From contig DKYC01000109.1 in NCBI GenBank assembly GCA_002492295.1, positions 1 to 36,106 on the forward strand: 36,106 nt of DNA, read 5' to 3'. How positions within the stretch are numbered: position 1 is the first letter of the stretch; the number at the start of each line of letters is the position of its first letter. This document shows positions 6,428 to 13,456 of this stretch, one piece after another. This DNA comes from Lachnospiraceae bacterium UBA7110. Its GTDB lineage: Bacteria > Bacillota > Clostridia > Lachnospirales > Lachnospiraceae. Under the pieces are notes generated by a model, which was not told the DNA's origin, ran no database searches, and was given only the letters and a program-made list of their open reading frames with translations. The position numbers and the translations under genes were made by a program.

Positions 6428-7978
6428 CTAGCGCACAAACTCGTCAATGCCGTCGCTGATAACCGCATCACCGTACTGCCCCTGAACCGTCACATTTTTT
6501 AATTCCAGCTTCTCAATATTCTTTGCAAAAATTCCCGTGTTTGTCTGTTCCTCAACGCCGTCCATCATTGCAGGAATGCCTGCCGTCGGATTTTCCGCAA
6601 AGGAAAACGCCGCGTTTTCAAAAACCACATGATGGATTTTCTGCTCCGGAAGCCCGTACAGGTATGAAGCCGCCGCATGGCAGTTCACCGCCGTCAGGTT
6701 TTTGAACAAAAAGTCCCCAAGATACGGCGTACGCTCGTCAACCGGATGAAATTCCTTTGACTGCACATAATCGGAATGCCCGTCCGCATCACAGTAATAA
6801 AACGAATTGATTACAACCGGCGTCATCACATGATCCATAATAATATTTTCAAACCGGATTCCCGTCACAATCGCGTCCTTACCGCGTCCGCGTCTTGTCT
6901 TGATACGCAGCCCCCTGTCCGTATGAAGAAACAGACAGTTCTCCACATTCAGGTTTTTAACGCCGCCCGCCATCTCGCTTCCAATCGTAATCGAACCATG
7001 CCCGTCCCTCATGCAGCACTGTCTGATGGTAAGATTCTCCGACGGTGTTTTGTATTTCGAGCCCATGTAAATCTTTCCGGACTTAATCGCAATGCAGTCG
7101 TCCCCGACCGAGAAATAAACGCCGACAATCTCGACATTTTTACATGATTCGGGATCTAAGCCGTCCGTATTTGGAGAATCCTTTGGTCCAAGTACGCTGA
7201 TACCGATAAACCGCAAATCCTCCGAAAAATAGGGATGGATGTTCCACGACGGACTGTTCTGTACCGTAATCCCATGAAGCACGACATTTTTACATTTATT
7301 CAGGAAAATCATACGCGGTCTCCACGCAATGCGCTTTACCTTTGCATTCTCCCACCAGTTCTGGTGTGTCGCACAGCCGTCAATCGTTCCCTGTCCCGTT
7401 ATTACGACATTCTCCACGTTAATACCTGTTATGATTCCCGCAAACATATCAAGCGGGTCGCCCTCCCACGTGCCAAGCAGATACTCCTTCTCCTTGTCAA
7501 CACACTCGATTTTCCCCGGCAGAATGGGAAACTTTGTCCTGTCCGTAAAAGCGGAAAGCACAGCGTCCTTTCCAAGCTCAAGCACAAGGTCGCTCTTTAA
7601 AAACAGCGGATAAATCTTATAAACACCTTCCGGAATGTACACCCTGCCGCCTTTTGGACACGCATTAATCGCGCACTGGATAAATAAGGTATCATCCGTT
7701 TCCCCGTCGCCCTTTGCGCCGAAATCCTTTACGTTTAAGGTCACATATTCATCGTTTGTCGTTACTGTAAAATGCTGCGATTCCCCGTCATAACGAAGCT
7801 CCACTTCATACGTGGTCGCAGGCGCAAGCCCAAACACGCTTGCCACATTCCGGTCGCTTTTTTCTGCAAGACTTCCATTTACATAAATTTCATGCATATG
7901 CTCTGACGAAAAATATCCGTTATCCTGAATTTCAACAACAAAGCCTGTAGAAGTTTTGTAGATTACTTCGTACTTCAT
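6428..7978 (-). CDS. GH28 polygalacturonase-type hydrolase
   Basis: The 516-residue enzyme hydrolyses alpha-1,4 galacturonan, probably in exo mode. A fibronectin III-like N-terminal domain (about 1-85) precedes the beta-helix, which begins at NVKDFGAKGDG. All GH28 catalytic motifs are present: NTDG (270-273), DD (293-294, SVGDDCIAIKSG), GHG (326-328) and RIK (358-360). I start at the ATG at 7978, which has GGAGG eight bases upstream; an earlier in-frame ATG at 8020 has no such site. The N-terminus MKYEVIYKTS is not a signal peptide, so it acts inside the cell. First gene of the pectin operon. No transporter or regulator for the pathway is in the window. Confidence 0.92.
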   Translation of the reverse strand: MKYEVIYKTSTGFVVEIQDNGYFSSEHMHEIYVNGSLAEKSDRNVASVFGLAPATTYEVELRYDGESQHFTVTTNDEYVTLNVKDFGAKGDGETDDTLFIQCAINACPKGGRVYIPEGVYKIYPLFLKSDLVLELGKDAVLSAFTDRTKFPILPGKIECVDKEKEYLLGTWEGDPLDMFAGIITGINVENVVITGQGTIDGCATHQNWWENAKVKRIAWRPRMIFLNKCKNVVLHGITVQNSPSWNIHPYFSEDLRFIGISVLGPKDSPNTDGLDPESCKNVEIVGVYFSVGDDCIAIKSGKIYMGSKYKTPSENLTIRQCCMRDGHGSITIGSEMAGGVKNLNVENCLFLHTDRGLRIKTRRGRGKDAIVTGIRFENIIMDHVMTPVVINSFYYCDADGHSDYVQSKEFHPVDERTPYLGDFLFKNLTAVNCHAAASYLYGLPEQKIHHVVFENAAFSFAENPTAGIPAMMDGVEEQTNTGIFAKNIEKLELKNVTVQGQYGDAVISDGIDEFVR

Positions 7979-8125
7979 AAATTCCTCCATTCTGTCCGGC
8001 AACACAAAACTGCCTGACATTTTTCATATATCTTTACGATAACACATTTGAAAATAAATAGCTACTAAAAATTTATGCAAGTCTTACAATTTCTTGTCAT
8101 TTTATAATACAATTTTGCGTATGTA

Positions 8126-8134
8126 TGCTATAAT
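8126..8134 (+). promoter_or_regulatory. Extended -10 promoter for the MATE gene
   Basis: TGCTATAAT is a perfect extended -10 element (TG at 8126-8127, TATAAT at 8129-8134). No good -35 box is visible, as is common for such promoters. Transcription would start near 8141, giving a 116-base leader. Confidence 0.5.
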
Positions 8135-8174
8135 GCGAAAATCCGATGGTATTTCCGTTTATTCTGTTATATGA

Positions 8175-8229
8175 TAAATCCGTATTAAAAAACATGCCCG
8201 GTGCAAATAAGGCATTACGCCCGGATTTA
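8175..8229 (+). promoter_or_regulatory. Nested hairpin in the MATE leader
   Basis: TAAATCCG (8175-8182) pairs perfectly with CGGATTTA (8222-8229), enclosing a second stem ATGCC (8194-8198) with GGCAT (8211-8215). GCCCGG occurs on both sides. No T-run follows, so it is not a plain terminator. It could be a regulatory or stabilising leader; I cannot match it to a known riboswitch class. Confidence 0.35.
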
Positions 8230-8256
8230 GAGACTTTGAAAGGATAAAACATAAAA

Positions 8257-9630
8257 ATGAAAGCAGGCAGAAAGATAAACCGCGATTTAATCCTAAACGG
8301 AAATATGTTACAGGCAATCCTGTCCATCGCCATTCCCGTTGTCATTAATTCCTTTTTACAGACCATGTACAACCTCACCGACACCTACTGGCTCGGGAAA
8401 ATCGGCACGGAGCAGCTTGCGGCAATCAACCTTGTAACGCCCGTGCAGAATATCATATTAAATTTCGGTACCGGAATTACGGTTGCAGGCTCTGTCCTTA
8501 TTGCGCAGTATATTGGCGCAAAGGACGACGAAAACGCAAAAAGCATGGCAAACCAGATTTTTGCCTGCGCAATGATTTTTGCGGTTGTCTGCGCTGGCGC
8601 CTGTTTTGCTGCCACCCCTTCGATTGTGCGCTGGCTAGGTGCGGACGGTACCACATTTGGATATGGCACAGTCTATTTGCAGATAGTCGTGCTTGATATG
8701 CCGCTTCTATATACCATTAATATATACAATGCCATTCATCAGGCGCAGGGCGACACAGTCCGCCCGATGCTGTTGAATTTTCTTGGAATTCTAGTAAACA
8801 TGATTTTAGACCCGCTTTTGATGATTACACTGAATCTCAATATCGCAGGTGCCGCACTTGCAACGCTGCTTGCGAAAGTCCCCTCCGCGCTGATTGCCTT
8901 TTGGGCGCTTACGCGGCGCACGCAGACGGTTTATCTCGACATCCGGCATCTGCGGTTTGAGAAGGATAAGCTGCTATCTATTTTCCGCGTGGGTCTTCCA
9001 ACCGCAATCGGCGGATCCACCATGCAGCTTGGTTTTCTGTTAATGAGCAAAAATGTCTACAAATATGGTACACAGGCGATGGCAGCGTATGGAATCGGCA
9101 ACAAGGTAAACGGACTGATTACACTCCCGTCAAACGGTATCGGCTCCGCCGTTGCAACCATTGTCGGTCAGAATGTCGGCGCAAACCAGTATGACAGGGC
9201 GCAGAACGGCTACAAGCTGTCACGCAATATCAGCGTCGTATTCCTGTTTGTCGGCGGTTTTATTTTATCACGCGCCCCGATTTCAAAGTGCATTGTCAGC
9301 ATTTTTTCTTCCAATGACGCCGTAATCGGCATGGCGGCGGATTTCTTAAGTATCATGGCATTCTGGTGCTGGACAAACGGAATCCACAATGCCACAAGCG
9401 GACTGTTTCAAGGCACAGGGCACACGGAAGTTACCATGATTATCGATGCGACAAGGCTTTGGGTATTCCGCTTCCTGACATTATTTATCTGCGAAAAAGT
9501 ATTTCATATGGGTGTTCGCAGCATTTGGTACAGCGTTGTTGTCAGCAACGGTATTTCCGCAGCGATTCTGTATCTTTTGTATCATATGAATATTTGGAAG
9601 AAACCGGCGCTTCGCAAAAAGAACCGATAG
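8257..9630 (+). CDS. MATE-family multidrug/metabolite efflux transporter
   Basis: The 457-residue integral membrane protein fits the MATE family, which exports cationic drugs or metabolites in exchange for Na+ or H+. It has about 12 hydrophobic segments in two similar halves. Typical motifs are IPVVINSFLQTMYNLTDTYWLG at the first helix, followed by AAINLV-like and QGDTVRPM segments, and GLPTAIGGSTMQ at the start of the second half. The ATG at 8257 has a weak AAAGGA site 13 bases upstream. The gene stands alone on the plus strand with its own promoter, structured leader and a strong terminator. The substrate is unknown. A truncated AraC regulator gene just downstream may be a relic of its former control. 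Confidence 0.92.
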   Translation: MKAGRKINRDLILNGNMLQAILSIAIPVVINSFLQTMYNLTDTYWLGKIGTEQLAAINLVTPVQNIILNFGTGITVAGSVLIAQYIGAKDDENAKSMANQIFACAMIFAVVCAGACFAATPSIVRWLGADGTTFGYGTVYLQIVVLDMPLLYTINIYNAIHQAQGDTVRPMLLNFLGILVNMILDPLLMITLNLNIAGAALATLLAKVPSALIAFWALTRRTQTVYLDIRHLRFEKDKLLSIFRVGLPTAIGGSTMQLGFLLMSKNVYKYGTQAMAAYGIGNKVNGLITLPSNGIGSAVATIVGQNVGANQYDRAQNGYKLSRNISVVFLFVGGFILSRAPISKCIVSIFSSNDAVIGMAADFLSIMAFWCWTNGIHNATSGLFQGTGHTEVTMIIDATRLWVFRFLTLFICEKVFHMGVRSIWYSVVVSNGISAAILYLLYHMNIWKKPALRKKNR

Positions 9631-9635
9631 ACAGC

Positions 9636-9671
9636 AAAAGCAGGCATCAGAATCCTGACACCTGCTTTTTG
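9636..9671 (+). terminator. Terminator of the MATE gene
   Basis: AAAAGCAGG (9636-9644) pairs perfectly with CCTGCTTTT (9661-9669), and the T-run continues. It begins six bases after the MATE stop codon. Confidence 0.85.
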
Positions 9672-9687
9672 CCCATTACTATCTTCA

Positions 9688-9852
9688 ATCCATCAAAGCC
9701 GCATCCAGCATGCCGCCAGCCTACTCCGTGATACCGAAAAAAGCATCTCCGAGATTGCAGCTTCCTGCGGATTTTTGGATATGCGTTATTTTACCAAGTC
9801 ATTCCGGCAGCTTTATAACGTGACACCGACAGCATACCAGAACAGCAGATAA
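9688..9852 (+). pseudogene. 3' fragment of an AraC-family regulator gene
   Basis: A frame without its own start, ending at TAA 9850-9852, reads RIQHAASLLRDTEKSISEIA, then SCGFLDMRYFTKSFRQ and a TPTAYQ end. This is the second helix-turn-helix of AraC/XylS regulators, about 54 residues of a protein normally near 280. The first helix-turn-helix and the ligand domain are missing, and the fragment lies directly behind the MATE terminator. It is a deletion remnant with no ribosome binding site. Confidence 0.75.
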
Positions 9853-9886
9853 GCCGGACATTCAACCTCCTGCCGGCATCCCCTCA

Positions 9887-10408
9887 TTAACCACATTTCT
9901 CATTTTTATATTTTGTAAAGGATGCAGCATTACTGCATATCACTATTATTTCAAGTAATCCCGCCCAATTTTTAATGCTAATCTGATACAGGAGGGATAA
10001 TATGCTTGTCGCCATTCCTGCAATTCTCATTTTTTGAGGATTTAACCACCATACGGACAAAAGTGAAATTGTAGATGTCATAAAAACTAAGATAGATGAT
10101 ACGCCTGCAAATTTCCAAATCATTATCACAACCAGCAGGAACTGGAAAATAACATATGGAATAAACCATCTCCCATTTTTACGCTCTTTTATATTTGCTG
10201 CTATAAGAATTAAAAATGAGACAAACATGCTATATGCCCCGCTTAATGAATCCAAACAATACAGAGCAACAAAAGTCGATAACTTTGCTAACAGGTCTAA
10301 CGTAAGCATTTGATATTTTTTCCTGCAAAAACGACTGCCACAATAAAATACATAGTTAAAAACCGTAAACACATAACCCAATAAAGTATTACCTAAAAGG
10401 ACATTCAT
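9887..10408 (-). CDS. YgjV-like inner membrane protein
   Basis: The 173-residue protein has four to five hydrophobic segments and resembles the YgjV (Imp-YgjV) family of small membrane proteins, whose function is unknown. Visible cues are an N-terminal LLGY-VF-FNY helix, a basic turn (CRKKYQM), a SLSGAYSMFVSFLILIAANI helix and a WWLNPQKMRIAG loop before the last helices. The ATG at 10408 has a perfect AGGAGGT site eight bases upstream. Two tiny overlapping frames precede it on the same strand. The family assignment is by pattern only; it could be another small polytopic protein. A+T content is higher here than in neighbouring housekeeping genes, hinting at an acquired segment. Confidence 0.6.
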   Translation of the reverse strand: MNVLLGNTLLGYVFTVFNYVFYCGSRFCRKKYQMLTLDLLAKLSTFVALYCLDSLSGAYSMFVSFLILIAANIKERKNGRWFIPYVIFQFLLVVIMIWKFAGVSSILVFMTSTISLLSVWWLNPQKMRIAGMATSILSLLYQISIKNWAGLLEIIVICSNAASFTKYKNEKCG

Positions 10409-10434
10409 TTAAGATTACCTCCTTAGCAATTAAT

Positions 10435-10505
10435 TCATATATTCCGGTTTCGTTTCTCTCTTACTTTTGTTATCATAAATAAGCCATTTCCTTTGTGCTG
10501 CTCAT
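10435..10505 (-). other. Two tiny overlapping ORFs upstream of the YgjV-like gene
   Basis: On the minus strand MSSTKEMAYL (10505-10473, with GGAGGAG upstream) overlaps MITKVREKRNRNI (10476-10435) by ATGA. The second ends 27 bases before the YgjV-like ATG. They could be translated leader peptides or the remains of a lost gene. Only the ribosome binding site and the ATGA overlap support translation. Confidence 0.25.
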
Positions 10506-10576
10506 TGTTCTCCTCCATTCCTGCCAGGCTGCGATTATATTGTGAAAACTTTATCAAATAAATATCTGATACTCGT

Positions 10577-10605
10577 ATTATAAAATGTTTTCAGCACTCC
10601 GTCCA
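10577..10605 (-). promoter_or_regulatory. Promoter for the YgjV-like transcript
   Basis: TGGACG (10600-10605) and TATAAT (10577-10582) on the minus strand are separated by 17 bases. It would transcribe the tiny ORF pair and then the YgjV-like gene. Confidence 0.45.
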
Positions 10606-10630
10606 CATAAAATTTCTGCTGTGCTGCACA

Positions 10631-10649
10631 GAATATCATTATCATTAGC
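10631..10649. promoter_or_regulatory. Fur-box-like sequence
   Basis: GAATATCATTATCATTAGC matches the classical Fur box at 15 of 19 positions, including the central TATCATTA core. It lies 26 bases upstream of the -35 box of the leftward promoter and next to the palindrome CTGTGCTGCACAG. Chance is possible in such AT-rich DNA. Confidence 0.35.
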
Positions 10650-10702
10650 ATTGGCATAAATACTTATTAGATGACTTTACACTCAAATATACATTTGCTC
10701 TA

Positions 10703-10936
10703 ATGAAACTTCCAGATAAACTTTTTTGAGTTTAAGAAGGTATATTTTAGAGTGATGAACAATTTAAAGTATACAATACTTTAATAAATATCGCAGATGA
10801 ATTAATTGACAAAGGACTGCATTCAATAGCTGAAAAATTTTTTTGTAAATGTGGTCTCTTGCACATTCATTCTTCTTTTGTTATTATAAATAATGAGTTG
10901 TTTTACAACAATCCGTTAAAAGGAGCTGTAACATGA
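10703..10936 (+). pseudogene. Degraded ORF, possibly a sensor-kinase N-terminus
   Basis: In one frame, ATG at 10703 reads MKLPDKLF and then meets three stops. From 10751 the same frame stays open for 61 codons, reading DEQFKVYNTLINIADELIDK followed by a run including HSIAEKFF and LLHIHSSFVII. It has no start codon and ends in TGA at 10934-10936, overlapping the next ATG by ATGA. The composition is protein-like. The short basic-hydrophobic start followed by a soluble segment resembles the beginning of a histidine kinase with its membrane part deleted, but that identity is only a guess. Confidence 0.35.
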
Positions 10937-11349
10937 GGAGCAGAATACATACGAAGTTGTTTTGTATTATTTTAATCATATCTATGCTCAATCTTACATT
11001 GGGAATGTACTGCGGAGAACCTCTCCCAGCTTCCTCTTCTTCTTATGCCACAATTCCTCAGGCTGCTGCCGTTATGTGCGCACCGAACGGAACCTTCAAC
11101 TCGCACATCTACCATGAAGAAAACAAGCTCACAGGACTTGGCGAATTTACGCTCGCAAGACAGAATCCGCGTACCGTGACAGTCATACGTCTTAATCCGC
11201 TCATAGTGCTGCTTTTCTTAGCAGGCGCATCCGGCGTGATTGCTATTTTCTTCACAATCCTTTCTCTGCAGGGCTCATGCCGGAATCAATACAGACTAAG
11301 GACTCTACAATACATTCACCGCAAGGACGGTAAAAAACATTATTCCTAA
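10933..11349 (+). CDS. Unrecognised secreted/membrane-anchored protein
   Basis: I do not recognise this 138-residue protein. Residues 8-25 (LFCIILIISMLNLTLG) look like a signal peptide or first helix, followed by a serine-rich stretch with a possible cleavage at SSSYA (about 38). An extracytoplasmic part of about 50 residues follows. A strong transmembrane helix (about 87-110, LIVLLFLAGASGVIAIFFTI) precedes a short basic tail, so the middle would face outside. The AAAAGGAG site seven bases ahead of the ATG is good. It overlaps the end of the preceding degraded frame by four bases. It lies 135 bases before two tiny membrane proteins and the antiporter, with a weak hairpin between. No function is claimed. 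Confidence 0.6.
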   Translation: MRSRIHTKLFCIILIISMLNLTLGMYCGEPLPASSSSYATIPQAAAVMCAPNGTFNSHIYHEENKLTGLGEFTLARQNPRTVTVIRLNPLIVLLFLAGASGVIAIFFTILSLQGSCRNQYRLRTLQYIHRKDGKKHYS

Positions 11350-11375
11350 AATATGAGACATATCCAATGAAACCA

Positions 11376-11396
11376 ACGCGCCTAAAGCGTCTTTTT
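11376..11396 (+). terminator. Weak terminator-like hairpin
   Basis: ACGC (11376-11379) and GCGT (11387-11390) can form a short stem followed by CTTTTTG. The stem is only four to five base pairs, so it may end transcription partially or not at all. It separates the 10933 gene from the antiporter cluster. Confidence 0.3.
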
Positions 11397-11484
11397 GTTG
11401 TACCAAAATTTTATACAACACAGATGCTTTTGACGTTTCTTTGCATAATCAGGGAGATTATCTCTCTCAAAAACGGAGGAAAAA

Positions 11485-11622
11485 ATGGAAAACATCATAT
11501 TTGGAATTATGGTTGTCATTGCTCTGGGTGCCGGAGTCTTTACGTGCATTTATGAAATTGGCGGCAGCCCAAAAACGGACACAAAACATCAAAAAAATGA
11601 TACAGAGAAAGGAAAGAATTAA
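11485..11622 (+). CDS. Single-span small membrane protein (45 aa)
   Basis: The frame MENIIFGIMVVIALGAGVFT continues to a hydrophilic lysine/aspartate-rich tail ending EKGKN. It has one transmembrane helix (about 4-24) and a charged C-terminal tail. A GGAGG site lies directly upstream of the ATG. The stop is three bases before the next small gene, which is followed by the antiporter, so the three are probably co-transcribed. I do not recognise a family. Size and position recall small helper subunits of ion transporters such as KdpF, which is inference. Confidence 0.6.
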   Translation: MENIIFGIMVVIALGAGVFTCIYEIGGSPKTDTKHQKNDTEKGKN

Positions 11623-11625
11623 CAT

Positions 11626-11769
11626 ATGAATATCGGATTATGGATTTTAGTTTTTATCGGAGGAGCTACCGGCGCGTTGTCTACGCTTTACCTGCTTGTA
11701 TCTCTTTTTGCAGTTATTTTTTATAAAGTTTACCGTAAAATAAAATATCATACATCACTCTACGACTAG
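11626..11769 (+). CDS. Single-span small membrane protein (47 aa)
   Basis: The frame starts MNIGLWILVFIGGATGALST and ends KIKYHTSLYD. One long hydrophobic segment (about 5-33) with GxxxG-like spacing (GGATGA) is followed by a basic juxtamembrane end (YKVYRKIK), predicting an outside N-terminus and inside C-terminus. An AAAGGAAAG site lies in the end of the previous gene, three bases separate the two, and the antiporter starts 75 bases downstream past a strong hairpin. No family is recognised; a regulatory partner of the antiporter is a reasonable but untested guess. Confidence 0.6.
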   Translation: MNIGLWILVFIGGATGALSTLYLLVSLFAVIFYKVYRKIKYHTSLYD

Positions 11770-11782
11770 TCAAAACAAAAAT

Positions 11783-11822
11783 TCCAAGCGGCAGCACACA
11801 TTTTGGCGCGCCGCCGCTTGGA
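11783..11822. other. Strong hairpin between small gene and antiporter
   Basis: TCCAAGCGGC (11783-11792) pairs perfectly with GCCGCTTGGA (11813-11822), enclosing a 20-base loop. On the plus strand no T-run follows, and the antiporter ribosome binding site begins 11 bases later. On the minus strand TTTTTGTTTTG follows, so it could terminate an antisense transcript. In the mRNA it could act as a stability or processing element. Confidence 0.5.
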
Positions 11823-11844
11823 CATAAAAAACAGGAGGATTTTC

Positions 11845-13437
11845 ATGACAGTAACACTGCTGCTTGTTGCAATCGTAATATTGCTCTGCGTTCTGGCTGA
11901 GAAATTTTCGGGCAAATTCGGTATGCCTGCGCTAATCTTATTTATGTTTATCGGAATGCTTTTTGGAAGCGACGGAATTTTAAAAATACCATTTGACAAT
12001 TACAGGCTTGCCGAGGACATCTGCTCTATCGCACTGCTTTTTATCATGTTTTACGGCGGTTTCAACCTCAAATGGCAGGCTGCCAAAAGCGTGGCTGTAA
12101 AATCCATACTGTTATCAACCATCGGTGTAGCTGTCACTGCTGTCGTAACTGCGTTATTTGTGCGGCTCTTTCTCGGATATACCTGGATGGAAAGCTTTCT
12201 GGTTGGAGCAGTACTCGGCTCCACAGACGCTGCAAGCGTGTTTGCCATACTGCGTATGAAAAAGCTGAACTTGAGAGACGGCAGCGCTTCACTGCTTGAA
12301 ATGGAAAGCGGAAGTAACGACCCCATGGCATATATGCTCACTTTTATCGCAATCGAAATGATTTGTGCCGGAAAAGCCGAGCATATTTTGCAGCAGATTA
12401 TTTTACAACTTGCATTCGGTACTTTTATTGGTGCCGCTTTTGCATTTCTGACAATCAGACTGCTTCGGGAAACGAGCTTAATCTCAGAAGGACTTGACAC
12501 AATTTTTATGGTTGCAATGCTGCTAATCTGCTATGCATTGTCTCAGCTTTCGGGCGGAAATGCCTATCTGAGTGTCTATATTATGGGAATTCTCATCGGA
12601 AACAGCCCTATCAAAAACAAAGCGACACTCATCCCATTTTTCGATGGTGTCACCACGCTTGCACAGATATTAATTTTCTTTCTGTTAGGGCTTTTGACAT
12701 TCCCGCACCAAATGCCGGCAATTATCCCTTCCGCGCTCATTATTACTGCAATCCTGACGCTGATTGCGCGTCCTGCGGCAGTGTTCTTACTGCTAAAGCC
12801 TTTTCGCTGTTCTGCACGGCAGTGTCTTTTAGTATCCTGGGCAGGACTGCGCGGCGCCTCCTCGTCCGTATTTGCAATTATGGCAGTGGCAAGCGGCATT
12901 GTCATGCCCCACAATTTATTTCATATTGTCTTTATGGTATCCCTTTTTTCCGTGGCGGTGCAGGGCACGCTTCTGCCCAATGTAGCGTCAAAGCTCAATA
13001 TGCTTGACGATAACGCCGATGTCAGGAAAACGTTCAACGATTATCAGGAGGACTCCGCGATTACGCTTATGCGGATGTTTATTCCAAAAGGTCATAATTA
13101 TGAAAACAGACTTGTGCGTGAAGTCAACTTTCCGACCGGATCGCTTGCACTGATGATAAAGCGCAACCATGAAACGATTATTACAAAAGGAGACACGCGG
13201 ATTTTGGCAAACGACACGATTATTTTAAGCGTCCCTGCCTATGAACCAAGCGACAGTGAGCAGCTCATTGAAACGCGGATTGGCAGCGATAACAATTGGT
13301 GCAATCACTGCATTTCCGAGCTTAGCCTTGCGCCGGATGAACTGATTGCCATGATTATCCGCGGGGAAGAGACGCTGATACCGGACGGAAAAACCGTGAT
13401 TTTGGAAAATGATGTTGTTGTCACATACCGGGAATAA
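11845..13437 (+). CDS. CPA1-type K+(Na+)/H+ antiporter with RCK_C domains
   Basis: The 530-residue protein is a cation/proton antiporter of the CPA1/NhaP2 type. About 12 hydrophobic segments include the ion-binding LGSTDAASVFAILR region and LEMESGSNDPMA, the acidic core of this family. After the membrane part (about 1-390) come two TrkA_C-like (RCK_C) segments, with cores LALMIKRNHETIITKGDTRI and LIAMIIRGEETLIPDGKTVI. Such domains regulate transport, and in several Firmicutes antiporters they bind cyclic di-AMP (known for relatives, not shown here). I start at the ATG at 11845, with AGGAGG six bases upstream; an earlier frame extension lies in a hairpin. It probably exports K+ or Na+ to control pH and turgor. 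It follows two tiny membrane proteins in the same direction and converges with proB. Confidence 0.88.
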   Translation: MTVTLLLVAIVILLCVLAEKFSGKFGMPALILFMFIGMLFGSDGILKIPFDNYRLAEDICSIALLFIMFYGGFNLKWQAAKSVAVKSILLSTIGVAVTAVVTALFVRLFLGYTWMESFLVGAVLGSTDAASVFAILRMKKLNLRDGSASLLEMESGSNDPMAYMLTFIAIEMICAGKAEHILQQIILQLAFGTFIGAAFAFLTIRLLRETSLISEGLDTIFMVAMLLICYALSQLSGGNAYLSVYIMGILIGNSPIKNKATLIPFFDGVTTLAQILIFFLLGLLTFPHQMPAIIPSALIITAILTLIARPAAVFLLLKPFRCSARQCLLVSWAGLRGASSSVFAIMAVASGIVMPHNLFHIVFMVSLFSVAVQGTLLPNVASKLNMLDDNADVRKTFNDYQEDSAITLMRMFIPKGHNYENRLVREVNFPTGSLALMIKRNHETIITKGDTRILANDTIILSVPAYEPSDSEQLIETRIGSDNNWCNHCISELSLAPDELIAMIIRGEETLIPDGKTVILENDVVVTYRE

Positions 13438-13456
13438 AAAAATTATATTACTGCAG

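Larger units (their letters stand above)
7979..8256. other. Divergent promoter region, GH28 operon / MATE gene
   Basis: This gap separates two outward genes. The plus side has an extended -10 promoter and a nested-hairpin leader. On the minus side the best candidate is a weak TTGCAT with an 18-base spacer to TATTTT (around 8051-8080). I see no clear catabolite-repression site or other coding frame. Confidence 0.4.
10409..10932. other. AT-rich 524-base region with relics and regulatory sites
   Basis: Between the YgjV-like gene and the 10933 gene lie the tiny ORF pair, a minus-strand promoter (10577-10605), a 13-base palindrome (10619-10631), a Fur-like box (10631-10649) and a degraded reading frame (10703-10936). 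It has no intact gene of normal size. The base composition is much richer in A+T than the flanks. Confidence 0.5.

Noticed and set aside
10560..11484. Cyclic-di-AMP (ydaO) riboswitch ahead of the antiporter cluster
   Set aside because: The G-rich conserved segments of that class are absent from the AT-rich leader regions.
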